Source: an uncultured beta proteobacterium (GTDB taxonomy: Bacteria; Pseudomonadota; Gammaproteobacteria; Burkholderiales; Rhodocyclaceae). Taken from it: a DNA stretch of 6,786 nucleotides. Location: NCBI GenBank assembly GCA_903916205.1, contig CAIWVX010000021.1, positions 1-6,786 on the forward strand, given 5' to 3'. Below the pieces are notes generated by a model, which was not told the origin of the DNA, ran no database searches, and saw only the letters and a list, made by a program, of their open reading frames with translations. Shown piece by piece: positions 1 through 6,598 of this stretch; position 1 is the stretch's first letter; every line of letters starts with the position of its first letter. The translations under genes were made by a program, and so were the position numbers.

Positions 1-2
1 CA

Positions 3-200
3 AGAAGACTTTTACGCATCATTGGTAAATCATTGCAAGAGATGCCTAGTCCAGTCAGGATTGAAGGTCATACTGACGCTACTAAATATGGTAACGGCGA
101 AACAGGTTATACCAATTGGGAGCTATCAACAGAGCGTGCCAACGTTGCCCGCCGAGAATTAATTGTCGGCGGTTTAGATTCTGCCCGAGTAGTTCATTAG
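3..200 (+). pseudogene. motB: MotB flagellar stator protein, C-terminal OmpA-like domain fragment, truncated
   Basis: The frame opens at the window edge and reads 65 codons to a TAG at 198-200. It contains the peptidoglycan-binding OmpA/MotB signature: IEGHTDA near 60-80, then YTNWELSTERANVARREL near 108-161 and GGLDSARV close to the end. This YTNWELS..RAN..RREL pattern is typical of MotB rather than of OmpA or Pal. MotB anchors the MotA/MotB proton channel to peptidoglycan in the flagellar motor. In the family, roughly 40 more residues normally follow GGLD, including a conserved N-R-R-I segment that completes the domain. Here the protein stops about eight residues after GGL, and none of the three forward frames after 200 restores that segment, so a simple frameshift does not explain it. 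I infer a decayed or rearranged copy, with its 5' part outside the window. A functional short variant is possible but unlikely. Confidence 0.65.
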
Positions 201-381
201 CAATTCTGAGGTAAGCTTTGCTCTGTGGTTAATATTGAATCTCTTGGGTATGCTTTCTCGCGGCTTGCTGCGGGGTTGTTCATTTGGTTCGGTCTGTCGT
301 CGCTTGGAAGTGGATTATTGAATTAGAAACGGAATGAGACGGCTCATGCTTTTAGGATAGATTGATCATGGTCTGAAAACG
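201..381. other. Intergenic stretch without a convincing gene
   Basis: This stretch lies between the MotB remnant and the rimP promoter. I see no tRNA cloverleaf, no known RNA gene and no coding frame with recognisable homology. One short frame, GTG 225 to TAG 324-326, would encode 33 residues with a hydrophobic core (LAAGLFIWFGLSS). A GAGGTAA purine stretch at 208-214 lies upstream, but about 10 bases from the start codon, which is rather far. It could equally be chance or debris of a deleted gene. A small inverted repeat at 334-347 is listed separately. Confidence 0.5.
334..353 (+). terminator. Weak intrinsic-terminator-like hairpin
   Basis: ATGAG (334-338) and CTCAT (343-347) are perfect inverted repeats around the loop ACGG, followed by GC and a run of only four T (350-353). 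It could end transcripts arriving from the motB side before the rimP promoter. The stem is only five base pairs and the T-run is short, so it may be fortuitous. Confidence 0.2.
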
Positions 382-410
382 TTTACGCTCTGGCAAAATA
401 GGGGTAGAAT
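382..410 (+). promoter_or_regulatory. Sigma70-type promoter for the rimP-nusA-infB operon
   Basis: TTTACG at 382-387 (four of six matches to TTGACA) is separated by exactly 17 bases from TAGAAT at 405-410 (five of six matches to TATAAT). Transcription would begin near 416-418, giving a leader of about 63 bases before rimP. It is the best-spaced promoter-like pair in the intergenic region and sits where the operon promoter is expected. Other promoters further upstream are not excluded. Confidence 0.6.
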
Positions 411-427
411 TCAACGGTTTTTCGCTC

Positions 428-441
428 GCCCCTTCGGGGGC
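428..441 (+). promoter_or_regulatory. UUCG-capped hairpin in the rimP leader
   Basis: GCCCC (428-432) pairs with GGGGC (437-441) around TTCG (433-436). C(UUCG)G is one of the most stable RNA tetraloops. The hairpin lies about 11 bases after the predicted transcription start and is not followed by a T-run, so it is not a terminator by itself. Its GCCC strand could instead pair with GGGC at 456-459 of the next hairpin, which would break that terminator stem. This suggests a possible antiterminator partner or a 5'-end stabiliser; the role is inferred. Confidence 0.55.
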
Positions 442-453
442 ATTTACACGGGG

Positions 454-479
454 ATGGGCTTTTTGCCCATTTTTTATTT
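454..479 (+). terminator. Intrinsic terminator-like hairpin (candidate attenuator) just before rimP
   Basis: ATGGGC (454-459) and GCCCAT (465-470) form a perfect six-pair stem with a five-T loop, followed directly by TTTTTATTT (471-479). This has the form of a Rho-independent terminator. It lies downstream of the operon promoter and touches the rimP GTG start at 480, so it cannot be the end of an upstream gene only; transcripts starting near 417 must pass it. A leader attenuator in front of rimP-nusA-infB is a known theme in proteobacteria (a rimP-leader RNA family has been described, from memory), but I cannot test membership here. GGGG at 450-453 sits at the 5' foot of the stem. Confidence 0.6.
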
Positions 480-929
480 GTGGCTATAAATTTGCACGAA
501 CTCATTGAAAAAACAGTGACCGGCCTCGGTTACGAGTTGGTCGACCTTGAGCTTAGCCCAAGGGGGCGTGTGTTGCGCCTGTTCATTGACAAACTCGATA
601 AGCTAGGGGGCATCGATGTTGAAGATTGTGCATTGGTTAGCCATCAGTTATCGCGTTTAATGATGGTCGAAAATGTTGATTATGATCGTCTTGAAGTTTC
701 TTCTCCCGGGATGGATCGGGCACTCAAGAAAGTTGCGGATTTCGAGCGTTTTTGTGGGTCTGAAATCAATCTGAAGCTCCGACTGCCGATGGCGGGTCGG
801 CGCAATTTTAATGGTGTTCTGCAATCTGTGCAGGACGGAAAATTACGCCTAATGCTTGAAACGGGCGAAGTGGAACTGGACTTGAGCAACGTCGACAAGG
901 CCCGGCTGGTTCCGAAGTTCGACAAGTGA
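480..929 (+). CDS. rimP: Ribosome maturation factor RimP
   Basis: RimP (formerly YhbC/P15a) is a cytoplasmic assembly factor that binds the free 30S subunit and helps early maturation of its head region. The 149 residues match the usual family length (about 140-155). The N-terminal alpha/beta domain (about 1-78) shows GLGYELVDLEL, LRLFIDK, GGIDVEDCALVSHQLS and the signature LEVSSPGMDRALK. The C-terminal SH3-like domain (about 79-149) ends with the typical NVDKARLVPKF. The start is GTG at 480, giving MAINLHELIEKTV, which aligns with the N-terminus of betaproteobacterial homologues; the TTG at 492 would remove conserved residues. No normally spaced Shine-Dalgarno precedes the GTG because a terminator-like hairpin occupies that space. 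GGGG at 450-453 could serve only if the hairpin folds and brings it close. First gene of the operon, 30 bases before nusA. Confidence 0.97.
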   Translation: MAINLHELIEKTVTGLGYELVDLELSPRGRVLRLFIDKLDKLGGIDVEDCALVSHQLSRLMMVENVDYDRLEVSSPGMDRALKKVADFERFCGSEINLKLRLPMAGRRNFNGVLQSVQDGKLRLMLETGEVELDLSNVDKARLVPKFDK

Positions 930-959
930 TGTTTATGCTGGATGAGGGGATGTGAAAGT

Positions 960-2432
960 ATGAGCCGCGAAATTTTACTGCTGGTCGATGTGTTGGCTCG
1001 CGAAAAAAATGTAACGAAAGACATTGTCTTCGGAGCACTTGAACTGGCGCTCGCTTCGGCGACAAAAAAACGCGTCCACGACGAAGCCGATGTGCGTGTT
1101 GTTGTTGATCGTGATACAGGTGATTTTGAGACGTTCCGTCGATGGGAGATTGTGGCCGACGAAGATTTTCTTCATGAGGCGCAACATATCCCGATGTCCG
1201 AAGCGCAGAAACAGGATCCCGAAGTTGAACTCGGCGATTTCCTTGAAGAGTCGCTTGAGCCGATTGACTTTGGTCGAATTGGTGCTCAGGCTGCAAAACA
1301 AGTGATTTTGCAAAAAATCCGCGATGCCGAACGTGAACAGATTCTCAACGATTTCCTTGAGCGCAAAGAGCATCTGGTCACGGGGACGATTAAGCGCATG
1401 GAGCGTGGCAACGCTATTGTCGAAGCGGGAAAAATCGAGGCGGTGCTACCGCGTGATCAGATGATTCCGCGTGAAAACTTACGTATAGGCGATCGCGTCA
1501 AGGCCTTTTTGCTGCGTGTTGAACGTTCGGCACGCGGCCCGCAAATCATTCTTTCGCGCACGGCACCTGAGTTCATTATCAAGCTGTTCGAAATGGAAGT
1601 TCCCGAAGTCGATGATGGTTTATTGGAAATTAAAGCCGCCGCTCGCGATCCCGGTATGCGTGCAAAAATCGCCGTCAAATCGAATGACCAGCGCGTCGAT
1701 CCCATTGGAACTTGCGTTGGGATGCGCGGTATGCGTGTTACGGCGGTAACCAATGAACTGGCAGGCGAACGCGTTGATATCGTGTTGTGGTCAGCCGATC
1801 CAGCGCAATTTGTCGTTGGTGCGTTAGCCCCGGCCGATGTGATTTCGGTGGTGGTTGATGAAGACCGCCATTGTATGGATGTTGTGGTAGACGAAGAAAA
1901 TCTGGCTATGGCTATTGGCCGAGGGGGGCAGAATGTTCGCCTAGCCTCCGAGATGACCGGCTGGACGATCAATCTGATGACCGAAGAAGAATCGCAAACG
2001 CGAGTTGAAGCGGAATCAGCCGCCATACGTGTTTTGCTGATGGAAAAACTCGATGTTGACGAAGAAGTCGCTAATATTTTAATCAGTGAAGGCTTTTCAA
2101 CGTTGGAAGAAGTGGCTTATGTGCCGCTTCATGAAATGCTTGAAATTGAGTCGTTTGACGAGGCTACGGTTCAGGAATTGCGTGACAGAGCCCGAAATAT
2201 TTTGTTGACTGAAGCCATCGTGACCGAAGAACAGATCGGCGATGTGGCGGCAGATCTGTTGGGGCTTGCAGGGATGGATAAGCCTTTGGCAGGCAAGTTA
2301 TCAAGCAGCGGCATCAAAACTCTCGACGATTTTGCAGATCTGGCTGTCGACGAACTCACTGAAATGACCGGTATCGATACTGATCGAGCCAAACAACTTA
2401 TCACCACGGCGCGTGCGCACTGGTTCGAGTAA
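960..2432 (+). CDS. nusA: Transcription termination/antitermination protein NusA
   Basis: NusA binds RNA polymerase and nascent RNA, enhances pausing and intrinsic termination, and takes part in rRNA antitermination complexes. The 490 residues carry the full architecture. The N-terminal RNA-polymerase-binding domain (about 1-130) begins [18 protein letters not shown]. The S1 domain (about 138-200) runs from [16 protein letters not shown] to IILSRT. KH1 has its GMRG loop at 254-257, and KH2 has GRGG at 320-323 followed by QNVRLAS. Two acidic repeats of the beta/gamma type follow, from about 364 ([21 protein letters not shown]) and from about 430 to the end. I chose ATG 960 over the in-frame ATG 942 because MSREILLL is the family N-terminus and GAGGGGA at 944-950 is a fair ribosome binding site for it. 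A methionine follows the KH1 GMRG loop where serine or alanine is usual. Nineteen bases separate it from infB. Confidence 0.98.
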   Translation: MSREILLLVDVLAREKNVTKDIVFGALELALASATKKRVHDEADVRVVVDRDTGDFETFRRWEIVADEDFLHEAQHIPMSEAQKQDPEVELGDFLEESLEPIDFGRIGAQAAKQVILQKIRDAEREQILNDFLERKEHLVTGTIKRMERGNAIVEAGKIEAVLPRDQMIPRENLRIGDRVKAFLLRVERSARGPQIILSRTAPEFIIKLFEMEVPEVDDGLLEIKAAARDPGMRAKIAVKSNDQRVDPIGTCVGMRGMRVTAVTNELAGERVDIVLWSADPAQFVVGALAPADVISVVVDEDRHCMDVVVDEENLAMAIGRGGQNVRLASEMTGWTINLMTEEESQTRVEAESAAIRVLLMEKLDVDEEVANILISEGFSTLEEVAYVPLHEMLEIESFDEATVQELRDRARNILLTEAIVTEEQIGDVAADLLGLAGMDKPLAGKLSSSGIKTLDDFADLAVDELTEMTGIDTDRAKQLITTARAHWFE

Positions 2433-2451
2433 GTAGAAAAGAGGATTTCGT

Positions 2452-5277
2452 ATGGCGCAAATAAGTGTTGCCCAATTTGCTGTTGATCTGAAAATGCCGG
2501 CAGGCGCCTTGCTCGAACAGTTGCAAAAAGCCGGTGTGAACAAGGTCAAGGTGGATGACATTCTGAGCGAACAAGATAAGTCGAAGCTACTTGAGTTTCT
2601 GCGTCGCTCGCACGGCCCCGCCGAGGCGAAAACCAAAATCACCTTAATGCGCAAGGAAACCAGCGAGATTCGATCGCAAGATTCTCATGGCAAGTCACAT
2701 ACGGTTCAGGTCGAAGTGCGCAAAAAGCGCGTTTTGGTTAGGCGTGATGCCCCGGAGAGTCGTCCGGGAGAACTTAGCGTGCCGCCTGTGCAACCTATCC
2801 CACCTATACCATCTATACCACCTGTGCCGCTTGCTCAGATCGAGCCGGTAGTGACGCCAGCAGTGGTTGAGCCAAAGGTCGTCGTCGTTCCCGAAGTGCC
2901 AGCTAATCCCGTTTCTGAAGTGATCGTTCCATCGGTCGTCGTCCCCATTGTGGCCCCTGTCGCTGAAGTCGCAAAAAAATCGGCTCCCGCGCCTACTCAC
3001 GCTAAAGGCAAGACTAAAACTAAAACTGAAGTGGCTGGCGAAGTTAAGACGGGTGTCAAAAAAGTAGTGACTCGGGCTTCGATCATTGGCGAAGAGCAGC
3101 AGAAGCTGCGTGCCGAAGAAGATCGCCGTAATTCAGCGCTACGCGCACACCAAGAAGCCGAGTTTTTGCAGAAGCAACAACGTGTTGCCGATTTAGCCCG
3201 TCTGAAAATTGACGCCGAAGAAAAAGCGGTTGCAGCGCGAGTGGCGGAGGCGGCGAAAAAGGTTGCGGCACAATCGGCCAGTGATACGCCTGCCGAAGAC
3301 AAAACAATACATAAACCAGCCGCTAAGCCGGGTAATTCGGCAGACAAAAAGCCCGCTGACAAAAAAGGTCAATGGAAAAATGAAGGGGCCAACAAGCGCC
3401 CGGGCCTAAAGACTCGCGGGGCTATTGGAACGACCGGCTGGCGTGAAGGTAAGCACGGCAAGCGTAACCATCGCAGCGAAGAGAACGAGGAAGCGCATTC
3501 CTTCCAAGCCCCGACGGAAGCCGTCGTTCATGATGTACATATTCCAGAGACCATCTCGGTTTCTGATCTTGCACACAAAATGGCGGTCAAAGCCACCGAA
3601 GTGATCAAGACGCTGATGAAAATGGGTTCGATGGTCACTATCAATCAGGTGCTCGACCAAGAAACGGCGATGATCATCGTCGAGGAAATGGGGCACAAGG
3701 CCTTTGCGGCTAAGCTTGATGATCCTGATGCGTTCATTGACGATGCAATACATAAAGATGTGCCGCTTGAGCCACGCGCTCCGGTGGTGACCGTCATGGG
3801 GCACGTTGACCACGGCAAGACCTCGTTACTTGACCACATTCGCCGTACTCGAGTGGCTTCAGGCGAAGCGGGCGGGATTACACAGCATATTGGGGCTTAT
3901 CACGTCGAAACGGATCGCGGCATGGTGACCTTCCTTGATACACCGGGTCACGAAGCCTTCACGGCCATGCGTGCTCGCGGGGCTAAAGCGACCGACTTGG
4001 TGATTCTGGTTGTCGCGGCAGATGATGGGGTGATGCCGCAAACGCGTGAAGCGATTCATCACGCCAAAGCGGCTGGCGTGCCTATTATTGTGGCCATCAA
4101 TAAAATTGATAAGCCGGATGCCAATCCTGAACGTGTCAAACAGGAACTGGTTACCGAGCAAGTGATTCCAGAAGAATACGGCGGCGATGCGTCTTTCGTT
4201 TCGGTATCGGCTAAGACCGGTATCGGCATCGACGAATTGCTTGAAAACGTGCTGTTGCAAGCTGAAATTTTAGAACTCAAAGCCCCCAAAGCATCGCCCG
4301 CAAAAGGGCTGATCATTGAAGCCCGACTCGATAAAGGGCGCGGCCCTGTGGCTACGCTGCTGGTTCAATCGGGCACCTTGCGTCAAGGCGATGTTCTCCT
4401 TGCGGGCCAAGTCTTTGGCCGTATTCGTGCCATGCATGACGAAAATGGTAAGTCGATCAAAGAAGCCGGCCCGTCGATTCCTGTTGAAATCCTGGGGCTT
4501 TCTGATGTGCCCGCAGCGGGACAAGAGGCGGTGGTGCTGATTGACGAACGCAAGGCGCGTGAAATTGCATTGTTCCGTCAAGGCAAGTTCCGCGACGTTA
4601 AGCTGGCCAAGAAGCAGGCCGCGAATCTTGAGACGATCCTCGATCAAATGACGGAAGCTGAAGTCAAAATGCTGCCGCTGATTATTAAGGCCGATGTGCA
4701 GGGTTCACAAGAAGCTCTGGTGCAGTCATTGCAGAAACTTTCGACGACCGAAGTCAAAGTCAATGTTATTCACAGCGCCGTTGGTGCCATCAGCGAATCG
4801 GATGTGCATCTGGCTCAAGCGTCGAAGGCCGTCATCATCGGTTTCAATACCCGTGCCGATGCCGGTGCCCGCAAAGCGGCGGAGAGTGTCGGTGTCGATA
4901 TTCGCTACTACAACATCATTTACGATGCGGTGGATGAAGTGAAAGCGGCGCTCTCTGGCATGTTGTCGCCAGAAAAGCGCGAAGAGGTTACCGGTCTGGT
5001 CGAGATTCGTCAGGTCTTCCGGGCCACCAAGATCGGTACGATTGCCGGCTGTTACGTGCTCGAAGGTCTGGTTAAACGCTCTTCACGTGCGCGTTTATTG
5101 CGTGACAATGTGGTGATTTGGGACGGTGAGTTTGAGTCACTCAAACGCTTCAAGGATGACGTTAAGGAAATACGTTCGGGCTTCGAGTGCGGTATTTCGT
5201 TGAAAAACTTCAATAATTACGAAGAAGGCGACCAGCTCGAAATATACGATGTGACGGAAATTGCCCGGACGCTTTAA
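2452..5277 (+). CDS. infB: Translation initiation factor IF-2
   Basis: IF2 is the GTPase that brings formyl-methionyl initiator tRNA to the 30S subunit and promotes 50S joining. At 941 residues it is a long form (E. coli has 890). An N-terminal IF2_N domain (about 1-52) is followed by an IF2-associated stretch (about 62-100). A Pro/Val-rich linker (about 107-173) and a charged, helical Glu/Ala/Arg/Lys segment (about 213-273) come next, then a Lys-rich linker with the conserved [11 protein letters not shown] second IF2_N domain lies at about 366-416. The G domain carries all motifs: GHVDHGKT 450-457, the switch I threonine 477, DTPGH 496-500, NKID 550-553 and SAK 586-588. The EF-Tu-like domain II, domain III and the tRNA-binding C-terminal domain follow intact to the end. 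ATG 2452 has a good AAGAGGA site at 2439-2445. Its stop overlaps the rbfA start. Confidence 0.98.
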   Translation: MAQISVAQFAVDLKMPAGALLEQLQKAGVNKVKVDDILSEQDKSKLLEFLRRSHGPAEAKTKITLMRKETSEIRSQDSHGKSHTVQVEVRKKRVLVRRDAPESRPGELSVPPVQPIPPIPSIPPVPLAQIEPVVTPAVVEPKVVVVPEVPANPVSEVIVPSVVVPIVAPVAEVAKKSAPAPTHAKGKTKTKTEVAGEVKTGVKKVVTRASIIGEEQQKLRAEEDRRNSALRAHQEAEFLQKQQRVADLARLKIDAEEKAVAARVAEAAKKVAAQSASDTPAEDKTIHKPAAKPGNSADKKPADKKGQWKNEGANKRPGLKTRGAIGTTGWREGKHGKRNHRSEENEEAHSFQAPTEAVVHDVHIPETISVSDLAHKMAVKATEVIKTLMKMGSMVTINQVLDQETAMIIVEEMGHKAFAAKLDDPDAFIDDAIHKDVPLEPRAPVVTVMGHVDHGKTSLLDHIRRTRVASGEAGGITQHIGAYHVETDRGMVTFLDTPGHEAFTAMRARGAKATDLVILVVAADDGVMPQTREAIHHAKAAGVPIIVAINKIDKPDANPERVKQELVTEQVIPEEYGGDASFVSVSAKTGIGIDELLENVLLQAEILELKAPKASPAKGLIIEARLDKGRGPVATLLVQSGTLRQGDVLLAGQVFGRIRAMHDENGKSIKEAGPSIPVEILGLSDVPAAGQEAVVLIDERKAREIALFRQGKFRDVKLAKKQAANLETILDQMTEAEVKMLPLIIKADVQGSQEALVQSLQKLSTTEVKVNVIHSAVGAISESDVHLAQASKAVIIGFNTRADAGARKAAESVGVDIRYYNIIYDAVDEVKAALSGMLSPEKREEVTGLVEIRQVFRATKIGTIAGCYVLEGLVKRSSRARLLRDNVVIWDGEFESLKRFKDDVKEIRSGFECGISLKNFNNYEEGDQLEIYDVTEIARTL
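2785..2829 (+). repeat. Five degenerate 9-bp units encoding a Pro-rich tripeptide repeat inside infB
   Basis: Units start at 2785, 2794, 2803, 2812 and 2821, each close to CCTATACCA, and encode [12 protein letters not shown] and PVP (IF2 residues 112-126). The second and third differ by one base and the third and fourth by one base, which points to recent slippage-type duplication in the flexible N-terminal linker. The unit keeps the reading frame, so copy number can vary without harm to the protein. Confidence 0.75.
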
Positions 5278-5681
5278 TGGCTGTCAAAAAAAGTTTCTCT
5301 CGTAAAGAACGGGTCTCCGAACAGATACGCCGTGAGTTGGCGGATCTACTTCGTAGCGAACTTAAAGACCCTCGGGTTGGCATGATCAGTATCACTGACG
5401 TTGAAGTGACGGCGGATTATGCCCATGCCAAGGTTTTCTTTAGTTCGATGACCGGCAGTGAGCATCTCGAAGAAATCATGACGGGCTTGCAGCGCTCGTC
5501 AGGCTTTTTGCGTCGTGAACTCGGCAAGCGTATTCGCATCCACACGACGCCACAACTGCATTTCGTGTTTGATCACTCGCTCGAACGCGGCGCTGATCTC
5601 ACTAAGCTGATTCAAGAAGCACTGGCCGTTTCATCGTCTGCGGATTTTTCTGGCACATCCGAACCTACGCCAGAAAACTGA
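5277..5681 (+). CDS. rbfA: 30S ribosome-binding factor RbfA
   Basis: RbfA is a small KH-fold protein that binds the immature 30S subunit near the 5' end of 16S rRNA, helps late maturation and is needed for cold adaptation in E. coli. The 134 residues equal the normal family length. Recognisable segments are the N-terminal helix RKERVSEQIRRELADLL, the conserved DPRVGMISITDVEVTADYAHAKVF, the kinked helix around SSGFLRRELGKRI, and the strand TPQLHFVFDHSLERG that leads into the last helix. The final 20 or so residues are a Ser/Thr-rich tail with no family conservation. ATG 5277 overlaps the infB stop by one base (TAATG), and no strong ribosome binding site precedes it, so translation is probably coupled to IF2 synthesis. 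Confidence 0.96.
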   Translation: MAVKKSFSRKERVSEQIRRELADLLRSELKDPRVGMISITDVEVTADYAHAKVFFSSMTGSEHLEEIMTGLQRSSGFLRRELGKRIRIHTTPQLHFVFDHSLERGADLTKLIQEALAVSSSADFSGTSEPTPEN

Positions 5682-5683
5682 TC

Positions 5684-6598
5684 TTGATCATTCAAAGCAG
5701 AAGCAAAAAAGTTTGGAAACGCATTGACGGCGTCTTGTTACTCGACAAACCCTCTGGCATGACCTCGAATTCGGCCTTGCAATGTGCGCGTAGACTTTTT
5801 TCTGCCGCCAAAGCCGGCCATACTGGAACACTGGACCCCTTGGCTACGGGTCTGCTTCCCTTGTGTTTTGGTGAAGCCACCAAGTTTTCTGCCGACCTCC
5901 TTGACGCAGACAAAACCTATGAAACCGAGGTGCTCTTTGGCGTGACAACCGATACGGGCGACGCTGAAGGCGAAGTCGTGGAGCGCAAGCCAGTGGCGTT
6001 TTCAGCTCTTGAACTCGATCAGGCGCTAACGCATTTTAGAGGTCGAATTAGTCAGATTCCACCCATGTATTCGGCACTTAAACGCGACGGTAAACCGCTT
6101 TATGAACTCGCCAGGCAAGGCCTAGAAGTCGAACGCCAGCCGCGTGAAGTGACTATCCACGCCTTACAGCTTCTTGATTTCTCGGGTGATCGCTGTCGTT
6201 TGCGCATTTCGTGTAGCAAGGGTACTTATATCCGTACACTGGCCGAAGATCTGGGTCGTCGACTGGCTTGCGGCGCACATCTGACGGCGTTGCGACGGAC
6301 GGCTGTGGGTACTTTGCGTAGTGCTGATGCTGTCACGCTGGATCACTTGAATGCTCTGGCGGAAGACGATCGTGCCGCGTGTTTGCAAGCCCCGGATTCT
6401 TTGTTGCAAACCTTGCCGATAGTGCGTCTTGATGAAAAGTTGGCGCAGTACTTTAGTCATGGCAACCCCGTGGTTGTCGTACCTGAGTCGAGGGTGATGC
6501 CGGGCAAATGCCGTGTTTATGACCCGATTCGCTTACTTGGCCTCGGTGAGATGGATGCCGATGGATGCCTCAAGCCCCGCCGATTGGTTTGTGCTTGA
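5684..6598 (+). CDS. truB: tRNA pseudouridine(55) synthase TruB
   Basis: TruB converts uridine 55 in the T-loop of almost all tRNAs to pseudouridine and also acts as a tRNA folding chaperone. The 304 residues compare with 314 in E. coli. The N-terminus has DGVLLLDKPSGMTSN. The catalytic motif AGHTGTLDPLATG holds the nucleophile Asp51 (E. coli Asp48). The substrate-stacking tyrosine is Tyr79 in DADKTYE (E. coli Tyr76), and KGTYIRTL carries Arg184 (E. coli Arg181). The C-terminal PUA-like part ends GLGEMDADGCLKPRRLV. TTG 5684 is chosen because no ATG or GTG lies upstream near the family start and the first in-frame ATG (5759) would cut off conserved residues. The start is two bases after the rbfA stop with no clear ribosome binding site, so coupling is likely. 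The 3' end overlaps a convergent gene, and no intrinsic terminator follows. Confidence 0.97.
   Translation: MIIQSRSKKVWKRIDGVLLLDKPSGMTSNSALQCARRLFSAAKAGHTGTLDPLATGLLPLCFGEATKFSADLLDADKTYETEVLFGVTTDTGDAEGEVVERKPVAFSALELDQALTHFRGRISQIPPMYSALKRDGKPLYELARQGLEVERQPREVTIHALQLLDFSGDRCRLRISCSKGTYIRTLAEDLGRRLACGAHLTALRRTAVGTLRSADAVTLDHLNALAEDDRAACLQAPDSLLQTLPIVRLDEKLAQYFSHGNPVVVVPESRVMPGKCRVYDPIRLLGLGEMDADGCLKPRRLVCA
6550..6569 (+). repeat. Perfect 10-bp tandem duplication at the truB 3' end
   Basis: GATGGATGCC occurs twice back to back, at 6550-6559 and 6560-6569. It lies in the last truB codons (EMDADGCL) and directly abuts the minus-strand stop codon of the neighbouring gene at 6570-6572. Both copies are read as normal TruB C-terminal sequence, so it may be coincidental. 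Confidence 0.6.

Noticed and set aside
200..480. tRNA or tmRNA gene in the rimP upstream region, as found near this operon in some proteobacteria
   Set aside because: No acceptor stem, T-loop GTTCGA-type motif or CCA-terminated cloverleaf could be found; the hairpins present are simple stems.
942..959. Upstream in-frame ATG for nusA at 942
   Set aside because: It would add six residues (MRGCES) absent from the family and would consume the GAGGGGA ribosome binding site of ATG 960.
680..1373. Minus-strand open frames of 114, 162 and 132 codons over rimP and nusA
   Set aside because: They lie opposite strongly conserved rimP and nusA sequence, match no family I recognise, and overlap one another; they are shadows of the coding strand.
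1457..2026. Minus-strand open frame of 189 codons opposite nusA
   Set aside because: Ser/Thr/Arg-rich low-information sequence produced by reading the complement of nusA codons, with no motif or ribosome binding site.
2695..3000. Minus-strand frame with an RWY-type repeat
   Set aside because: The repeat is only the antisense image of the 9-bp proline repeat in infB, and the frame has no other sign of coding.
3859..4647. Minus-strand frames of 133, 85 and 125 codons opposite the IF2 G domain and domain II
   Set aside because: The plus strand carries the invariant GTPase motifs here, and the minus frames have no recognisable content.
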